From: Fimbriimonadaceae bacterium
GTDB taxonomy: Bacteria; Armatimonadota; Fimbriimonadia; Fimbriimonadales; Fimbriimonadaceae
DNA: 14,509 bases
Assembly (NCBI GenBank): GCA_014380605.1
Contig: JACMJO010000287.1
Span: 1 to 14,509 of the forward strand
Reading direction: 5' to 3'
Shown: positions 12,663-14,509 of the stretch, piece after piece
How the letters are laid out: each line of letters starts with the position of its first letter
Numbering within the stretch: the first letter of the stretch is position 1
The notes under the pieces: model-generated
What the model was told of the DNA's origin: nothing
Seen by the model: only the letters and a program-made list of their open reading frames with translations
Database searches by the model: none
Translations under genes and position numbers: made by a program

Positions 12663-13109
12663 ATGTCCAGATTTGGTGTCCCAACCTTAGGCTGGCTGAC
12701 GTCTGCGTTATTGAGTTTGGTCACGCTCTTCGTCTTCGCAACGTTGCAAAACTCGGGGCCGGATTCTACGGTGCAAAAATTCCATCGGGCGGCCCTTGAG
12801 TTGGATCGGCTTGGGGCATCGGAATTGGTTTCGCCAACCTTTGATTCATCTTCGACCCAGGAGCTATGGATGTATGTCGCCAACCTTGTGGCGAGCAGCA
12901 AGTCGGACTATCAGATCATCAACTATCAACGACGTGCAAACCAGGCCGCAATCAGCGTTCAGTATCGTTTTCCAAGCGGCGGAACTCGAACGCTTGTTTG
13001 GATTGTTAACCGTATCCAGGGCAGGTGGAAGATCGACACTCGCGAAACGGCCTTGGCGGCACGATTCCTGCTGAGTCCCAGGCAGTCTCCATCTAATCCC
13101 TTGAGGTAA
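12663..13109 (+). CDS. Small membrane-anchored NTF2-like protein, first of a tandem pair
   Basis: This is a 148-residue protein of unknown function. Residues 9-28 (TLGWLTSALLSLVTLFVFAT) form one transmembrane anchor or uncleaved signal. The rest reads like an NTF2/DUF4878-type alpha-plus-beta cone: VQKFHRAALELDRLGASELVS helix, then AAISVQYRFPSGGTRTLVWIVNRIQGRWKID strands ending in the GRWKID pattern typical of that fold. The domain is assigned from this pattern, not from a recognised family. The next gene has the same plan and starts 5 bp after its stop, with GAGG just before this gene's TAA acting as its Shine-Dalgarno site, so the two are one operon. It is divergent from the DUF1501 gene. 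Confidence 0.7.
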   Translation: MSRFGVPTLGWLTSALLSLVTLFVFATLQNSGPDSTVQKFHRAALELDRLGASELVSPTFDSSSTQELWMYVANLVASSKSDYQIINYQRRANQAAISVQYRFPSGGTRTLVWIVNRIQGRWKIDTRETALAARFLLSPRQSPSNPLR

Positions 13110-13114
13110 AACGC

Positions 13115-13555
13115 ATGCGAATGAAACGCTCGGGACGCGCGAGTTTGGTTGTTGTGATCATGGCTGCACTGGTGGCTGCAGTTGCTGGCTTATTCCTGTT
13201 AGCAGGCGAGTCGCCAACCGCCGTGACCGGCAAATTCCTGACGGCGCTCGCGAAGGGAGATGCCAAGACTCTCGCTTCGTTGAGTTTTATGGACGGCCTG
13301 CCCGAAGCCGAGATTGAGAAGAAGTGGCAAGAAACGCACGATGCGAGCAAATTCTGGACTTTTGCCTACCAAATTCAGGATTCCAATGAGCAAGATGCCA
13401 ACACCGCTACCGTTCGCCTACAGTGGATCAAAAACGCCATGAGCGGTTCTGCCTATGAAGAGAAGTATGAGCTTCCACTTCTGAAGGTAGGCGGGAAATG
13501 GAAAGTAGATGTGCGCGGCATCAGCCGCGAGATGTATCCCTCACTTCCGCGATAA
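13115..13555 (+). CDS. Small membrane-anchored NTF2-like protein, second of a tandem pair
   Basis: This is a 146-residue protein of unknown function. A basic N-terminus (MRMKRSGR) precedes a transmembrane segment at about residues 9-29 (ASLVVVIMAALVAAVAGLFLL). The soluble part resembles DUF4878/NTF2-like domains: AVTGKFLTALAKGDAKTLASLS helix, WTFAYQIQD, TATVRLQWIKNAMSG, and LPLLKVGGKWKVDVRG, where the GGKWKVD turn is typical. The ATG at 13115 has GAGG (13103-13106) 8 nt upstream; an ATG two codons later is also possible. The layout copies that of the preceding gene, suggesting an old duplication. The domain is anchored outside or at the membrane face; no catalytic residues can be named. Confidence 0.72.
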   Translation: MRMKRSGRASLVVVIMAALVAAVAGLFLLAGESPTAVTGKFLTALAKGDAKTLASLSFMDGLPEAEIEKKWQETHDASKFWTFAYQIQDSNEQDANTATVRLQWIKNAMSGSAYEEKYELPLLKVGGKWKVDVRGISREMYPSLPR

Positions 13556-13676
13556 GACTCCATGGACCCACAGCCAGCGAAGCGCGGCGTTTAACCGATC
13601 CAATGAACACGATGATCGCCATTGGCGGTTCGATCCTTGCCCCGCGTCTTTTGCACGGGTTAACTTTGGAATTTGT

Positions 13677-13681
13677 GGAAG
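13677..13681 (+). promoter_or_regulatory. Shine-Dalgarno site GGAAG fixing the TTG start of P-II
   Basis: GGAAG lies 7 nt before the TTG at 13689. Together with the exact family length it supports a non-ATG start. Confidence 0.5.
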
Positions 13682-13688
13682 TTGCCCC

Positions 13689-14027
13689 TTGATCCGCGTC
13701 ATTTGCATCATCCGGCCACACAAGCTTGAGGCCGTCAAGTCCGCCATTGCGGCAGTTGGAGTCTCCGGCATGTCGGTCACCGAGGTTCGCGGCACCGGCA
13801 ACAGCGAAGAAAAGGCTTCTTGGTTTGGGGGTGAACAACAGTTGATCGCCCTGCCTATTCGCTCTCGGCTCGAGGTTGTCGCTCCCGATGAGCTTCAAAG
13901 CGAGATTGTTTCGGCGATCGTATCTCAAGCTCAAACTGGCGAACACGGGGATGGAAAAATATTTGTCGAGCCTATTCTTGACTCTGTGCGGGTTCGGACA
14001 CAAGAGCGAGGCTTAGAAGCAATTTAG
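13689..14027 (+). CDS. P-II family nitrogen regulatory protein without the Tyr51 uridylylation site
   Basis: This 112-residue protein is exactly the length of E. coli GlnB and aligns without gaps. P-II trimers sense ATP/ADP and 2-oxoglutarate and control nitrogen (and sometimes carbon) enzymes or transporters. Conserved parts are MIRVICIIRPHKLEAVKSAI, VGVSGMSVTEVRGTG (residues 23-37), AQTGEHGDGKIFV with K90, and a C-terminal VRVRTQERGLEAI. The T-loop differs: Tyr51 is Gln51, Gln39 is Ser39, and the region reads NSEEKASWFGGEQQ. GlnD-type uridylylation is therefore impossible here, and 2-oxoglutarate binding through Gln39 is altered. The start is a TTG with GGAAG 7 nt upstream; the frame extends back to 13509 but no family similarity lies there. 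No ammonium transporter (amtB) or glnA is in the window. Confidence 0.9.
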   Translation: MIRVICIIRPHKLEAVKSAIAAVGVSGMSVTEVRGTGNSEEKASWFGGEQQLIALPIRSRLEVVAPDELQSEIVSAIVSQAQTGEHGDGKIFVEPILDSVRVRTQERGLEAI

Positions 14028-14090
14028 GCGAGGAACGAATGCTTTTGCGTTCATATCCGTCATACTTTCGGTAATAGGGACCCTAGAATC

Positions 14091-14509
14091 ATGACAGTTT
14101 CAATCATCGCCATGGCGGCGCTCAGCTTAGTGCAAGCGCCGATGATCAACGTTGACGTTAAGGACCGGGATTCAATCTCTGGCGAACGCAAATTCAGGGT
14201 GACCGTCGAGTCGAAGACTCCGATCACCCAAGTGGAATTCTACGTTGGCACAGACCTCCGAGACAGCGACACGAGCACTCCGTACGAGTTTAAGCTCGAT
14301 ACGCTTGAAGTCGAAGACGGCGACCTCAAACTTAGCTTTGCGGCTTATACGTCGGACGGAAAATCGTCTAAGAAAGCCCTCAACATCAAAATTGACAATG
14401 GCGTTTCAAAGGGAGCTGAATATCATGTCCAGCAAGCCGATGAACTATTGCGAGTCAGCAAGTGGGACGATGCGATTATCGCTGGAAGGATCGCTTTGAA
14501 GGCCCAAAA
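14091..14509 (+). CDS. Exported Ig-like / TPR protein (N-terminal part; continues past the window)
   Basis: The frame opens at the ATG at 14091 and has no stop before the right edge (at least 139 codons). The N-terminus MTVSIIAMAALSLVQA looks like a short signal peptide. Residues about 18-105 have the alternating pattern of a bacterial Ig-like or adhesion-type beta-sandwich: VDVKDRDSISG, FRVTVESKTPITQVEFYVG, STPYEFKLDT, DLKLSFAAYTSDGKSSKKALNIKIDNG. From about residue 107, AEYHVQQADELLRVSKWDDAI looks like the first helices of a TPR repeat. AGGGA lies 10 nt before the ATG, a loose Shine-Dalgarno site. It follows P-II by 63 bp on the same strand. Function is not recognised; a surface or periplasmic scaffold is plausible. 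Confidence 0.75.
   Translation, partial: MTVSIIAMAALSLVQAPMINVDVKDRDSISGERKFRVTVESKTPITQVEFYVGTDLRDSDTSTPYEFKLDTLEVEDGDLKLSFAAYTSDGKSSKKALNIKIDNGVSKGAEYHVQQADELLRVSKWDDAIIAGRIALKAQ

Noticed and set aside
13509..13688. 60-codon N-terminal extension of P-II
   Set aside because: P-II proteins are 112 residues and the TTG at 13689 gives exactly that, with a Shine-Dalgarno site; the extension overlaps the preceding gene and has no family similarity.
13521..14003. 160-codon minus-strand frame opposite P-II
   Set aside because: Antisense shadow of the P-II gene with no recognisable motif.

Overview
The window is about 14.5 kb of ordinary-looking, gene-dense bacterial chromosome. It contains 17 genes (the first and last cut by the window edges), no rRNA, tRNA, CRISPR array, transposase or phage gene, and no gene-free stretch longer than about 135 bases. 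The best lineage clue is the pilin-like protein at 5922-6818. Its N-terminus (FTLIELLVVIAI followed by FPVFAQAK) and its FVDGHAKSF motif are the style that members of Armatimonadota (Fimbriimonas-like) carry in many copies. Moderate-to-high GC and a mix of leaderless and Shine-Dalgarno starts fit that. The taxon is inferred from gene content, not proven.

Layout. Positions 1-1533 (minus) hold a farnesyl-diphosphate-type prenyl synthase followed by ftsZ, whose upstream gap carries a perfect DnaA box. Positions 1584-3664 (plus) hold a DUF1015 protein translationally coupled to a PhnP-like metallo-beta-lactamase-fold hydrolase. Positions 3751-5832 hold two divergent lipoprotein genes whose 5' ends overlap by 21 bp: a polysaccharide deacetylase and a DUF4015 glycoside-hydrolase-like protein. 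Together they resemble the two halves of PgaB. Positions 5922-6818 encode the pilin-like protein. Positions 6811-8906 hold a MocR-type (GntR plus aminotransferase-fold) regulator divergent from a small secreted protein, with a 12-bp direct repeat between them that overlaps a good promoter.

Positions 8903-9595 (minus) encode a short-chain dehydrogenase-like protein that has lost its catalytic residues. It is divergent from fabI (enoyl-ACP reductase), which is followed with zero spacing by a formiminotransferase-domain gene (9652-11295). Positions 11310-12530 (minus) encode a Tat-exported DUF1501 protein. Positions 12663-14509 (plus) encode two small membrane-anchored NTF2-like proteins, a P-II signalling protein lacking Tyr51, and the start of an exported Ig-like/TPR protein.

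Most of the genes are housekeeping (division, isoprenoids, fatty acids, one-carbon/nitrogen). The less ordinary signals are: the MocR protein in which all three PLP-anchoring residues are replaced, together with its candidate operator; the catalytically degenerate SDR; the P-II with a changed T-loop; the overlapping divergent deacetylase/hydrolase pair; a recurring -10-like hexamer exactly 6-7 nt upstream of start codons lacking a Shine-Dalgarno sequence (leaderless transcription); and the DnaA box before ftsZ. No single obviously new multi-gene defence or metabolic system is visible.
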